NCBI GenBank assembly: GCA_963848175.1
Contig: CAWKCO010000006.1
Span: 248,001-312,000 of the forward strand
Source: JAMZMI01 sp963848175
GTDB taxonomy: Bacteria; Bacteroidota; Bacteroidia; Cytophagales; Cyclobacteriaceae
Length of the DNA stretch: 64,000 nucleotides
Direction: 5' to 3'
Below the pieces are notes generated by a model that saw only the letters and a list, made by a program, of their open reading frames with translations, did not search any database and was not told where the DNA came from. Each line of letters begins with the position of its first letter. The stretch's first letter is position 1. A program made the translations under genes and the position numbers. Positions 27,947 through 36,779 of the stretch are shown piece by piece.

Positions 27947-27955
27947 ATTTTTAAC
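27947..27955. repeat. Left target-site duplication of the IS
   Basis: ATTTTTAAC, repeated exactly at 29401-29409 on the other side of the element. Confidence 0.9.
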
Positions 27956-29400
27956 TACTGTCGTCCGAGTAAAATGAGTGTGATTTATTAAAGTCTTAGA
28001 AAAGTACAAAATAAAAATGGGCGGCCTTGCAGCCCTCCCATCTTATAGGTAATGTTGAGTTCGACTAAAAACAAAACTTACCATGGACAAAGTTAACGCA
28101 AAGTTTCTTTCAGGTCAGCCAATTATAGCTCAGCTTCTATCCTTAATTCCAGAAGATATTTTCAAGAAAGCAGTTGACGATAATCAGGCGGACAAGTATT
28201 ACAAACAAATGAAGAGCAAAGACCACTTTATCTGTTTGTTTTATGCTGTATTAACTCGCAATGGTAGTTTAAGGGAGGTTTGTAAAAACATTACCCTGAT
28301 AGCTAAAAAGCTTATTTATGTAGGATTGAAGCAATTACCTCACCGTAGTACGCTTTCTGATGCTAATAGAGAAAGGAGTAGCGATTTTTTCGCCTCTCTC
28401 TACATGGGTCTTTACCTTCACTATCAAGTAGCACTAAAGACAAATTGGGGGCCAATCGGCGATGAAGTTGATCTGGCTCAAATTGAGGTGTTTGACTCCA
28501 CTACAATAACCCTATTCAAAGAAATACTCAAGGGTACCGGCCGTAATCGAATAGATGGTAAGAATAAAGGTGGGATCAAGATTTTCACAAAAATGAACCT
28601 ATCTGAAGGAGTACCCAATTTCATTTGCATGAAGGCCGCCTCTACCAACGAGAACACCTTTTTAAAAGTACTAAGCCTACCTGAAGGAGGAATTGTTGTC
28701 TTTGACAAAGGGTTCAACAGATACCGATACTTTGACATCTGGACAAAAAACAATCGCTTCTTTGTCACTCGTCTTAAGGATAATGCTAAATATGAGGTAG
28801 TCGAGGAAAACAACACAGCCCCCTTTCCAGATGTATTGAAAGATCAAACGATAATCCTCAAATACAAACATGAAAAACTTACTCGGACAGTCCAACTAAG
28901 ACTGATAAGCTATCGTGATCCTATTTCAGGTGAAATCCTTCAGTTTCTTACTAACCTGATAGGTCTCACACTTCTATGACTATCGCATTGCTTTATAAGA
29001 ACAGATGGGTAATAGAAGTGCTTTTCAAGCAGATTAAGCAGAACTTTGAACTGAAATATTTTTTATCGGACAGTGAGAACGGTATCAAATCACAAATTTG
29101 GGTGGCACTAATACTCAATTTATTATTCACCATACTCCATAGAAGAATCAAAGAAGCAGAGGACTTCTCAACCATGGTCATGGTAGCAGCTAAAAACCTG
29201 TGCTCTTACGTGAACTTGCACGCATTTTTAATCAACACCACAGCCTACTGCCAAAGCTGGTTTAAATCTGAAATTGGGAAAGTACAAATTGAAATTGACT
29301 GGTCTGGCTAGGGGGTGTTTTTGAGAATTGAAAATTTAACCTCATTATGGCCTAAATAAGAACTATTTTAGGCAAATTAGAAATTAGTCGGACGACAGTA
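27956..29400 (+). mobile_element. Complete IS4-family insertion sequence, 1445 bp
   Basis: The ends match over 17 bases with one mismatch: TACTGTCGTCCGAGTAA on the left (27956-27972) and the complement of TACTGTCGTCCGACTAA on the right (29384-29400). Both are flanked by the 9-bp direct repeat ATTTTTAAC (27947-27955 and 29401-29409), the target duplication. The element carries one transposase gene. An intact duplication means the insertion is recent enough to be unscarred. Confidence 0.93.
28083..29311 (+). CDS. IS4-family transposase (DUF4372 + DDE), one frameshift
   Basis: The N-terminus resembles DUF4372 (MDKVNAKFLSGQPIIAQLLS). The DDE catalytic core has Asp in IEVFDSTTITLF, Asp in GGIVVFDKGF, and Glu in YKNRWVIEVLFKQIK, which matches the IS4 YREK signature (Y-x2-R-x3-E-x6-K). 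The first frame (28083-28979) holds both Asp; the Glu is in the second frame, which begins about 28952-28976. One base appears to be missing near 28956 (read as FLTN-L-DRSHTS). With it the protein is 409 residues. I see no slippery heptamer, so programmed frameshifting is unlikely, and as read the transposase is inactive. Confidence 0.88.
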
Positions 29401-29409
29401 ATTTTTAAC
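29401..29409. repeat. Right target-site duplication of the IS
   Basis: ATTTTTAAC, immediately after the right terminal repeat and 8 bases before the next gene's ATG. Confidence 0.9.
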
Positions 29410-29417
29410 CAAAACCT

Positions 29418-29849
29418 ATGACCATGGCCACACTCAAAACAACCCCAAGTGATTCGAATGTAATCGCCTATCTGCAAGCCATCGAGGATGAGGGCAAGCG
29501 CAAGGACGCATTACAAATATTGGAGATGATGCAAAGAATTTCTGACGAAAAACCCATGCTCTGGGGTGGAAGTATGATTGGCTTTGGCACGTATCATTAC
29601 AAATATGCTAGCGGCAGAGAAGGAGATTGGTTTCTCACTGGATTCTCGCCACGCAAGCAAGCCTTGACACTGTACATTATGTCTGGTTTCAGTAGATATG
29701 ATGACCTCATGCAGCAACTCGGAAAATTCAAAACGGGAAAATCGTGTCTATACGTAAAGCGTTTAGCAGATATAGATTTGACTATTTTAGAGCAGCTCAT
29801 CCGTGAGTCAGTGGATCACATGCGCACTAAAAAATGGAATGAGTGCTGA
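29418..29849 (+). CDS. DUF1801-type protein
   Basis: The 143-residue protein has the family segment MLWGGSMIGFGTYHYKY and GFSPRKQALTLYIM, then a helical C-terminus with CLYVKRLADIDLTILEQLI. This is a small cytosolic fold with no known reaction. ATG 29424 (MATLKTTPSD) is an alternative start. The IS element ends only 17 bases upstream, so the native promoter is displaced and the gene may depend on outward transcription from the element or be silent. Confidence 0.8.
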   Translation: MTMATLKTTPSDSNVIAYLQAIEDEGKRKDALQILEMMQRISDEKPMLWGGSMIGFGTYHYKYASGREGDWFLTGFSPRKQALTLYIMSGFSRYDDLMQQLGKFKTGKSCLYVKRLADIDLTILEQLIRESVDHMRTKKWNEC

Positions 29850-30063
29850 TCCCCGAGCAATCGCAACTTACTAACATTAGCAGAAGCGATTTTTAATTAA
29901 AGGGTATTAGAATCTTAACAGCGATATTAGAAATCCCACGTTGAAAGAAAGGAACCCCTAATTTTTAAAAAATCTCCACTCTATACTATGAAAGCTTGCC
30001 GTATGTTATCTGTTCATTAATTTTTCATTTAAATTCGAGCGATTTTCAGCAAACCAAAGAAAT

Positions 30064-30522
30064 ATGATAGTTGTTAGCAGTTACGATGAATTTGAGAAAT
30101 ATGTAGGACAAGAGATGGGCTTCTCAGAGTACACTCAAGTGACTCAAGAGCAAATCAATAAGTTTGCAGAGGCTACTCTTGATCATCAGTGGATCCATAC
30201 CGATCCTGAAAAAGCAAAAGATGGCCCTTTTGGAACTACCATCGCTCACGGTTATTTGACATTGTCATTGGTGCCTTTCTTGTGGGGACAAATCTTGGAA
30301 GCGAAGAACCTCAAGATGATGATCAACTACGGAGTGGACAATCTGAAATTTGGCGCGCCTGTGCCAGTCGGTAGCGAAATACGTCTGCATGCCAAGTTGG
30401 ATAAACTGACCAACCTTCGTGGCATCACAAAGGCAGAATTTGGTGCAAAAATGGAAATCAAAGACAGCAAGAAACCAGCTTTCACAGCGACGTTGATTTT
30501 GCTTTATCATTTTGAGGGTTGA
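30064..30522 (+). CDS. MaoC-family (R)-enoyl-CoA hydratase-like protein
   Basis: The 152-residue single hot-dog protein has the catalytic pair Asp40 and His45 in TLDHQWIHTDPEKA, followed by the conserved PFGTTIAHGYLTLSL. NodN-like and MaoC-like proteins hydrate 2-enoyl-CoA thioesters. It could feed or draw from beta-oxidation, but it is far from the fad operon and transcribed alone, with a terminator whose stem includes the stop codon. Confidence 0.88.
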   Translation: MIVVSSYDEFEKYVGQEMGFSEYTQVTQEQINKFAEATLDHQWIHTDPEKAKDGPFGTTIAHGYLTLSLVPFLWGQILEAKNLKMMINYGVDNLKFGAPVPVGSEIRLHAKLDKLTNLRGITKAEFGAKMEIKDSKKPAFTATLILLYHFEG

Positions 30523-30556
30523 TTATCTTGATATGCAATGAGCCCTCTTTTTTTTT
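30514..30556 (+). terminator. Terminator overlapping the MaoC stop codon
   Basis: GAGGGTT (30514-30520) pairs with AGCCCTC (30541-30547) with one G-U, followed by T9. The stop codon lies in the 5' part of the hairpin loop region. Confidence 0.65.
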
Positions 30557-30774
30557 AGATGGGCTCTAAATCACAAATTAATTCCAATCTTTCCTTTTTC
30601 TTCCCTTTTTACTCAAAGTTCAAAAGAAGCCTGATCCTAATTTAGAAATAATCATATTATTCAATAACGATTTTTGACGAATAGCATAATTCCTATGTGT
30701 CAAAAAAATATTGAACGAACAAGTAGGCGTTATAGGTGTTGTTATTATATTACTATCAACAGAACTCTTGGGTC

Positions 30775-31698
30775 ATGATATCAACTAAAACCTACCCTTC
30801 TAAATACTACCTCTTTTTAGGGCTCATTACCTTAACTATTTTCTGCAGTCAGTTTTTCCTTCAAAAAGCAATAAAAGAGAGTAAATCAGATGCTACTATT
30901 GTCAATATCTCAGGCCGTCAAAGGATGCTAAGCCAGAAGATATCGAAGCTTACTTTGAAAATGAAATTGGCCTCTTCCGAGGAAGAGACTCAAAAACATC
31001 TTCAAGAGTTAGGTGAAGCATTTCACCTATGGAGCAGTTCTCATTATGACCTTAAACGCGGGTTTGGGTTGAATGACAAGGAGATGACTCATAATCCCCA
31101 AATTATAGAGCTTTTTGAAAGGTTGAACCCCTATTTTTTGGAAATAGAAAAGGGAGTGTCTAATATTTTAGCTTCCAAGGCTGGAGATAGTGGGCATTCT
31201 CTGAATTTTTGGAACGACGATGCAAAACGCATTCTTGATAACGAGGAGGTCTATTTGGAGTTAATGAATGAAATAACATTCTACTTTGATGAGCTGGCTA
31301 CAGCAAAAATCGAACTCCTTTCCAAAATTGAATTCCTTCTGCTTTTCATAACAATTTCGCTTATTGGCTTGGAAGTATATTTGATTTTTTGGCCAATGCT
31401 AGATGCCACCAAAAATCAAGCGGCAATTATCAAAGAATTGAATGCCATGATAGGTAACTATGATCAAAAAGAAGGTAAAATGACACTTCGGGAAGCTAAT
31501 ATTGAAGTCAAAAAATATTTGAAACTTGCTATCCGCCTTAAGGAGGAGCTTATTTTCAGTCAAGTAGAGTTGGCTGAAAATCAGGAACCTAAGAATGAAC
31601 TACGGACTGCAAATTTAATTGGCTATCAGATCAAGGAATTTAGAGCGCTAAGAAAGAAATTGAAAGAATTGGGAGTAAAAGGGGTTATACAAAACTGA
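30775..31698 (+). CDS. Membrane sensor with PilJ/NarX-like N-terminal domain, no output domain
   Basis: The 307-residue protein has a first membrane helix (~12-30), a helical periplasmic domain with the PilJ/NarX-like signature NISGRQRMLSQKISKLTL, a second membrane helix (~185-205) and a cytosolic coiled-coil tail (~210-307) rich in Lys and Glu. NarX-type domains detect small ligands by helix sliding. No kinase, methyl-accepting or cyclase domain follows, so signal output must go through a partner. ATG 30775 (MISTKTYPSK) is chosen; the frame is open to 30736. Confidence 0.75.
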   Translation: MISTKTYPSKYYLFLGLITLTIFCSQFFLQKAIKESKSDATIVNISGRQRMLSQKISKLTLKMKLASSEEETQKHLQELGEAFHLWSSSHYDLKRGFGLNDKEMTHNPQIIELFERLNPYFLEIEKGVSNILASKAGDSGHSLNFWNDDAKRILDNEEVYLELMNEITFYFDELATAKIELLSKIEFLLLFITISLIGLEVYLIFWPMLDATKNQAAIIKELNAMIGNYDQKEGKMTLREANIEVKKYLKLAIRLKEELIFSQVELAENQEPKNELRTANLIGYQIKEFRALRKKLKELGVKGVIQN

Positions 31699-31788
31699 TT
31701 TCAAATCGATTCTAGTCATTAGGTTTTCTCATTTAGACGAGTCCCAGAAACATTAATATTATTTGTAAAAATATTGAGTTAGAAAAAT

Positions 31789-32430
31789 CTATACGCTCTT
31801 CTCCCAATACCTACAAAACTCCGTAATCTTACACTCTGTGCATTTTGGCTTGCGAGCGAGGCACACATAGCGTCCGTGTAAGATGAGCCAGTGGTGCGCT
31901 CGGTGAATGTGTTCATTAGGAATGTGCTTGACTAGTTGTTTTTCTACTTCAAGTGGCGTTTTGGCATTTTGGGTTACCAAACCTAGTCTTTTGCTTACAC
32001 GAAAAACATGGGTGTCTACCGCCATAGCAGGCTGATTGTAAAGTACGGACACCACTACATTGGCCGTTTTTCTTCCCACACCTGGCAGTTTTTGCAAGTC
32101 TTCTATCGTGGCAGGAATTTCCCCACCAAAATCATTCATGATCATTTGCGATAAGCCGATCAAGTGTTTTGATTTATTATTAGGATAGGAGACGCTTCTG
32201 ATGAGGGCAAAAATTTCGTCAAAAGTGGCATGAGACATGTGCTCGGCAGTAGGAAACTCGGCAAAAAGTGCTGGTGTCACCTTATTGATGCGCACATCCG
32301 TACATTGGGCACTGAGCACTACTGCTACCACGAGCTCAAACGGATTGGAATAATTCAGCTCCGTCTCTGCATCAGGAGCATTCTCTTTAAAATAATTGAC
32401 AAATGCTTCGTAGCGCTCTTTTTTGGTCAT
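31789..32430 (-). CDS. nth: Endonuclease III
   Basis: The 213-residue DNA glycosylase/AP lyase has the helix-hairpin-helix LPGVGRKTANVV with catalytic Lys121, the catalytic Asp139 in AVDTHVFRV, and a 4Fe-4S ligand set C190-x6-C197-x2-C200-x5-C206 at the C-terminus. It removes oxidised pyrimidines in base-excision repair. Confidence 0.95.
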   Translation of the reverse strand: MTKKERYEAFVNYFKENAPDAETELNYSNPFELVVAVVLSAQCTDVRINKVTPALFAEFPTAEHMSHATFDEIFALIRSVSYPNNKSKHLIGLSQMIMNDFGGEIPATIEDLQKLPGVGRKTANVVVSVLYNQPAMAVDTHVFRVSKRLGLVTQNAKTPLEVEKQLVKHIPNEHIHRAHHWLILHGRYVCLARKPKCTECKITEFCRYWEKSV

Positions 32431-32812
32431 GCTTGTTTTGAACTGAAATCAATCAATTCCTCAAATCTAAACCCAAAGTGCGCTAAATAAAATAAGGATT
32501 CTGCGTTTAGTCATTCACTAGATTGGCTCTTTGTGCCCCATGAACCTGTCAATCACCCTCCCAGAGGGTCTTAATCGCTATACAGAGATTAAGGCGAACC
32601 TAGATTATGGAGAAGATTCCCTGCGGGAATGACTGCAGGGTGAAAAAATTCAAATAATTAACAATATTCCATTTAGCATTGGTAGGCTACCCGTCGCGAA
32701 TCCTAATCTCAGCGAACAGCAATCTTCGTAACAGATAGGATACCCTGCGGGCATGACTAGTTACCTCTTAAGTCAGTTTCAAATAAAGCACTACACTTAA
32801 ACCAGATTGTAT
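32431..32812. other. Gap with two copies of a CCCTGCGGG palindrome
   Basis: No gene is seen in these 382 bases. ATTCCCTGCGGGAAT (32616-32630) is a 15-base palindrome, and CCCTGCGGG recurs at 32743-32751 in the context GAT-CCCTGCGGG-ATGACT, exactly 124 bases later. CTTAATC/GATTAAG around 32570-32590 forms another small hairpin. It looks like REP-type intergenic repeat DNA. Confidence 0.5.
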
Positions 32813-33052
32813 CTAAGCCGAGTGCATTTCATATCCTTTTGAAAAGTTGAGGATATTGTTCAAAACAGATTTTGACGGTTTGTAAACCACTTGGTTCAGC
32901 TCGTCTTTCACATTTTTCAGCTCATTGAGTTTTTCCTGTAGTGCAGGATTGGCAAATATGGCAGACTGTACTTCGGCCATTCTTTGTTCATTCAATTCAT
33001 TGTAAAGAAATCTCAAGAGATCATTTTCGGTAGTCGTTCTTATCATAGGCAT
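32813..33052 (-). CDS. Small partner of the ECF sigma factor, possible anti-sigma-like protein
   Basis: The 79-residue soluble helical protein starts inside the 3' end of the sigma-factor gene (32-base overlap), so the two are translationally coupled. The N-terminal TTENDLLRFLYNELNEQRMAEVQSAIFANPALQEKL layout resembles the short cytosolic N-domains of Bacteroidota anti-sigma factors. There is no zinc motif or membrane helix. The role is inferred from coupling. Confidence 0.65.
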   Translation of the reverse strand: MPMIRTTTENDLLRFLYNELNEQRMAEVQSAIFANPALQEKLNELKNVKDELNQVVYKPSKSVLNNILNFSKGYEMHSA

Positions 33053-33620
33053 TTTCCGAAGGGGTTAGCTTTTTTCGTAAGTTGATCAAAGCATATCTCA
33101 TTCTGCCAAGCGCCGTATTGATACTTACACCGGTAGCATCAGCTATCTCCTGAAAGCTCATCTCCATGTAATGTCTCATGATCAAGACCTCCTTCTGATT
33201 TTCAGGGAGCCCCTGTATATGTTGCTTGAGCAGGTTGTGAGTATCCTGCTTGATATATTCACTCTCTATCGGTGACTGTGAGAAGGCCAACGTATTGAAG
33301 ACACTACTGCCGTCTTCCATGATGATGGTCGGATATCGCTTTGCTTTTCTAAAATGGTCAATAGCCAAATTATGTGCGATTCTTAGCATCCAAGGAAGGA
33401 ACTTGCCTTCTTCGTTGTATTTACCAGATTTAATGGTTTTGATCGCTTTGATAAATGCGTCCTGAAGTAAGTCTTCAGCTACGTATCTGTCTTTTACTAT
33501 CAAATAAATCGTGGTGTAAACCCTGTCCTTATGCCTTCCTAAAAGTTCTTCGAAAGCATTTTCATTACCGTCTTTGTAGCTGGACACCAATTGTCCATCC
33601 GTCAATTTTAAGTTACTCAT
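33021..33620 (-). CDS. ECF-type RNA polymerase sigma factor
   Basis: The 199-residue sigma-70 family protein has region 2 (NAFEELLGRHKDRVYTTIYL, DRYVAEDLLQDAFIKA, LPWMLRIAHNLAIDHFRK) and region 4 (LPENQKEVLIMRHYMEMSFQEIADATG, SINTALGRMRYAL). ATG 33620 (MSNLKLTDG) is preferred over 33629. It is followed by a coupled 79-residue partner. The signal is unknown. Confidence 0.92.
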   Translation of the reverse strand: MSNLKLTDGQLVSSYKDGNENAFEELLGRHKDRVYTTIYLIVKDRYVAEDLLQDAFIKAIKTIKSGKYNEEGKFLPWMLRIAHNLAIDHFRKAKRYPTIIMEDGSSVFNTLAFSQSPIESEYIKQDTHNLLKQHIQGLPENQKEVLIMRHYMEMSFQEIADATGVSINTALGRMRYALINLRKKLTPSENAYDKNDYRK

Positions 33621-33742
33621 GTAAGTCACCTTTTAGTTAACGTAGAGCTTCAAATCATATTGTCAGGGTCTAAATTTTTGTTGTGGAAAAAATCAAATGT
33701 ATCAGAATCTTTGATTAGAAACAAATCTTCGGATGTAATTTC

Positions 33743-33750
33743 TACTTTTG
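33743..33750 (+). promoter_or_regulatory. -7 box for uvrA
   Basis: TACTTTTG, an exact match to TAnnTTTG, 61 bases before the uvrA ATG. No -33 TTG at the expected distance is visible. Confidence 0.4.
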
Positions 33751-33811
33751 TGCATTATTCAAATCCTTCTGGCAGTTACTTGGGTTAATAGAATAAATCT
33801 CAAACCATACC

Positions 33812-36601
33812 ATGGCAAAATCTTTAGATTCGTACGATCCCAAAGACTATATTATCATAAAAGGCGCACGGGTAAACAACCTCAAAAACCTTGATGTAGC
33901 TATTCCAAGGGATAAATTGGTGGTGATCACGGGTTTGTCTGGCTCGGGAAAATCTTCACTTGCCTTCGACACACTTTTTGCCGAAGGGCAAAGAAAATAT
34001 GTGGAAAGCTTGAGTTCCTATGCCCGACAATTTTTGGGTCGGATGGAAAAACCCGAAGTTGATTATATCAAGGGCGTTTCTCCTGCGATAGCCATCGAAC
34101 AGAAAGTTTCTTCTCGAAATCCAAGATCTACTGTGGGTACTACCACGGAGATTTACGACTATATGAAATTGCTTTTTGCAAGAATTGGCGTGACCTACTC
34201 CCCTGTTTCGGGCGAACCAGTGAAAAAAGATTCGGTCACTGATGTGGTCAATTTTCTTTTTTCATTTGATGAAGGGGATAAAATAATCATAAGCACGCCG
34301 CTCAAAATCAAAGACAATCGAACCATAGACGAAGAACTGAAAGTGCTTTTGAGCAAAGGCTATACGCGCGTCTTGGCCGATGGAGAAATGCAGTACATAG
34401 AAGATGTACTCATGGCAAAAATCGAAAAAAAGACCTTATTCGAAATACTCATAGATCGTGCGGTAGTTAAAAATGATGAGGCCAACCAATTTCGCCTGTC
34501 AGACTCTGTACAAACAGCATTTTTTGAAGGAGAAGGCAGCTGTAAAGTGAGAATCGTAGGTAAAGAGGAAAGGGAATTTTCCGACTTGTTTGAGCTAGAT
34601 GGGATCAGGTTTGAAGAGCCTTCGGCCAATTTTTTTAGCTTCAACAATCCTTATGGCGCTTGTCGCAGATGCGATGGTTTTGGGAGAATATTGGGAATAG
34701 ACCCAGATTTGGTAATTCCCGATCCTAGCTTGTCTGTTTATGAAGGAGCCATAGCGCCATGGCGCGGAGATGTGATGCAAGAATGGGCTAGACCGTTGAT
34801 TAAGAACGGAATACGATTTGACTTCCCGATCCATCGGCCAGTTTCTGAGTTGAGCAAAGCGCAAATAGATTTGCTTTGGACGGGTAATGAATATTTTGAC
34901 GGACTGGATACTTTTTTCCAATTTCTGGAGGGTCAGACGCACAAAATTCAATATCGAGTGATGCTTTCGCGTTATCGCGGAAAAACCACCTGCCCGGATT
35001 GTCGCGGCACACGCCTGCGAAAAGATGCTTCTTATGTGAAGATTGGAGATCAATCCATTCAGGATTTGGTGCTGATGCCCGTCTCGGACTTAATACAGTT
35101 TTTCAATGATTTGCAGCTTTCGGATCATGATTTGGCTATAGCCAAAAGAATTTTGAATGAAATAGAAAGCCGACTCGAATATCTTGATCAAGTGGGCTTA
35201 GGTTATTTGACCCTCAATAGATTGACCAATACGCTTTCTGGGGGAGAATTTCAGCGGATCAAACTGGCTACTTCTCTAGGTAGTGCGCTGGTTGGTTCTA
35301 TGTATATTTTGGATGAGCCGAGTATCGGCTTGCACCCACGTGATACGGACAAGCTGATTTCGGTTTTGATCACGCTACGAGATTTGGGTAACACCGTGAT
35401 TGTGGTAGAGCATGAAGAGAAGGTGATGGAATCCGCCGATCAGATCATTGATATTGGCCCAGATGCGGGCATCCATGGCGGAGAGCTCGTTTTTCAGGGA
35501 AAAGTAAATGAGCTCAACGGAGACTCAAGGTCATATACGGCCAAATACTTGAAAGGCTTGGAATCGATTGCCTTGCCTACACGCAGGAGAAAATGGAACC
35601 AATCCATCATCATAGAAGGAGCGCGAGAAAATAATCTGAAAAATGTGACGGTGGAAATTCCATTGGGCATTTTGGCGGTGATTACAGGAGTAAGTGGCTC
35701 GGGAAAATCTACTTTGGTCAAGCGAATTTTGTATCCAGCTATCGGCAAGCCTTTGGGCATTACTGGAGAGCTTACGGGCAAGCATGAGAAAATTGGCGGA
35801 GATGTAAAAAAGATCACGCAAATAGAGTTTGTAGATCAAAATCCCATTGGGAAAAGCTCAAGATCTAATCCCGTGACGTATGTGAAAGCTTATGATGGCA
35901 TTCGTCAACTATTTTCAGAACTGCCAACATCCAAAAAGAATGCTTTTAAACCAGCACATTTCTCTTTCAACGTAGATGGTGGACGCTGCGAGGTGTGCGA
36001 GGGAGAAGGCACGGTAACGGTAGAGATGCAATTTATGGCAGATTTGCACCTAGAGTGTGAAAACTGCAAAGGCAAGCGCTTCAAAAAGGAAATTCTAGAA
36101 GTGAAGTTCAAGGAAAAAGATATTTCTGAAGTTCTTGACCTGACGGTAGAGGAGGCGATCATGTTTTTTGAAGGCAAATCAGCGATAGTAAATAAAATTA
36201 AGCCCCTCTATGAAGTGGGCTTGGGCTATATCAAATTGGGGCAATCGTCTAGTTCTTTGAGTGGTGGCGAGGCGCAACGCGTCAAACTGGCTTCTTTTCT
36301 TGGAAAGGGATCGACCAAGAAAACCGATCATGTGCTGTTTATCTTTGATGAACCAACGACAGGCTTACATTTTCATGACATTAAAAAGCTTTTGGATGCC
36401 ATCAATGCACTAGTCAATGCGGGAAATTCGGTTTTGATTATCGAGCATAATATGGAAATTGTGAAAAACGCTGATTGGATCATAGACATGGGGCCAGAAG
36501 GCGGTGAAGGAGGAGGAAACGTGTGTTTCACGGGAGTGCCAGAAGATATGATTAAATTAGCGGAAAATTACACGGCGCATTATTTGAAGGAGAAATTTTA
36601 G
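33812..36601 (+). CDS. uvrA: Excinuclease ABC subunit A
   Basis: The 929-residue nucleotide-excision-repair damage sensor has two ABC ATPase modules: Walker A GLSGSGKSS (~45) and GVSGSGKST (~630), signatures LSGGEFQRIKLA and LSGGEAQRVKLA, and Walker B segments ILDEPSIGLHP and IFDEPTTGLHF. The second zinc finger is intact (CEVC ... CENC). The first keeps only CRRC; the matching upstream CxxC is replaced (FELDGIRFEEPS before FFSFNNP). Length is normal. The 3' end is echoed by a degenerate copy about 60-170 bases downstream. Confidence 0.95.
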   Translation: MAKSLDSYDPKDYIIIKGARVNNLKNLDVAIPRDKLVVITGLSGSGKSSLAFDTLFAEGQRKYVESLSSYARQFLGRMEKPEVDYIKGVSPAIAIEQKVSSRNPRSTVGTTTEIYDYMKLLFARIGVTYSPVSGEPVKKDSVTDVVNFLFSFDEGDKIIISTPLKIKDNRTIDEELKVLLSKGYTRVLADGEMQYIEDVLMAKIEKKTLFEILIDRAVVKNDEANQFRLSDSVQTAFFEGEGSCKVRIVGKEEREFSDLFELDGIRFEEPSANFFSFNNPYGACRRCDGFGRILGIDPDLVIPDPSLSVYEGAIAPWRGDVMQEWARPLIKNGIRFDFPIHRPVSELSKAQIDLLWTGNEYFDGLDTFFQFLEGQTHKIQYRVMLSRYRGKTTCPDCRGTRLRKDASYVKIGDQSIQDLVLMPVSDLIQFFNDLQLSDHDLAIAKRILNEIESRLEYLDQVGLGYLTLNRLTNTLSGGEFQRIKLATSLGSALVGSMYILDEPSIGLHPRDTDKLISVLITLRDLGNTVIVVEHEEKVMESADQIIDIGPDAGIHGGELVFQGKVNELNGDSRSYTAKYLKGLESIALPTRRRKWNQSIIIEGARENNLKNVTVEIPLGILAVITGVSGSGKSTLVKRILYPAIGKPLGITGELTGKHEKIGGDVKKITQIEFVDQNPIGKSSRSNPVTYVKAYDGIRQLFSELPTSKKNAFKPAHFSFNVDGGRCEVCEGEGTVTVEMQFMADLHLECENCKGKRFKKEILEVKFKEKDISEVLDLTVEEAIMFFEGKSAIVNKIKPLYEVGLGYIKLGQSSSSLSGGEAQRVKLASFLGKGSTKKTDHVLFIFDEPTTGLHFHDIKKLLDAINALVNAGNSVLIIEHNMEIVKNADWIIDMGPEGGEGGGNVCFTGVPEDMIKLAENYTAHYLKEKF

Positions 36602-36656
36602 GTTCTCTATAGCATTATTAATGAAAGGCATAAAACCTTGCCTTATCGTTAAAAAT

Positions 36657-36768
36657 CAAGTTTAATAGGGTGCTTTTAGAAGATTTGAAATTATAATTAT
36701 TCGAAAATTACACGGCACACTATCTAAAAGAGAAGTTTGCGGCAGACACTAAAACAAGTAAGAATTAA
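36657..36768 (+). pseudogene. Degenerate second copy of the uvrA 3' end
   Basis: From 36703 the sequence encodes ENYTAHYLKEKF, the exact C-terminus of the uvrA gene just upstream, then AADTKTSKN and a stop at 36766-36768. The 12 shared codons differ only at synonymous sites (ttg/cta, aag/aaa, cat/cac and others). Further upstream the match decays (GAAGATATGATT versus GAAGATTTGAAA) and the frame is broken. This is a remnant of a diverged, once functional uvrA, not a copying artefact. Confidence 0.75.
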
Positions 36769-36779
36769 TAATTGATACG

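Noticed and set aside
28940..28980. Programmed frameshift in the transposase
   Set aside because: No slippery heptamer or downstream structure is visible, and IS4 transposases are normally single-frame.
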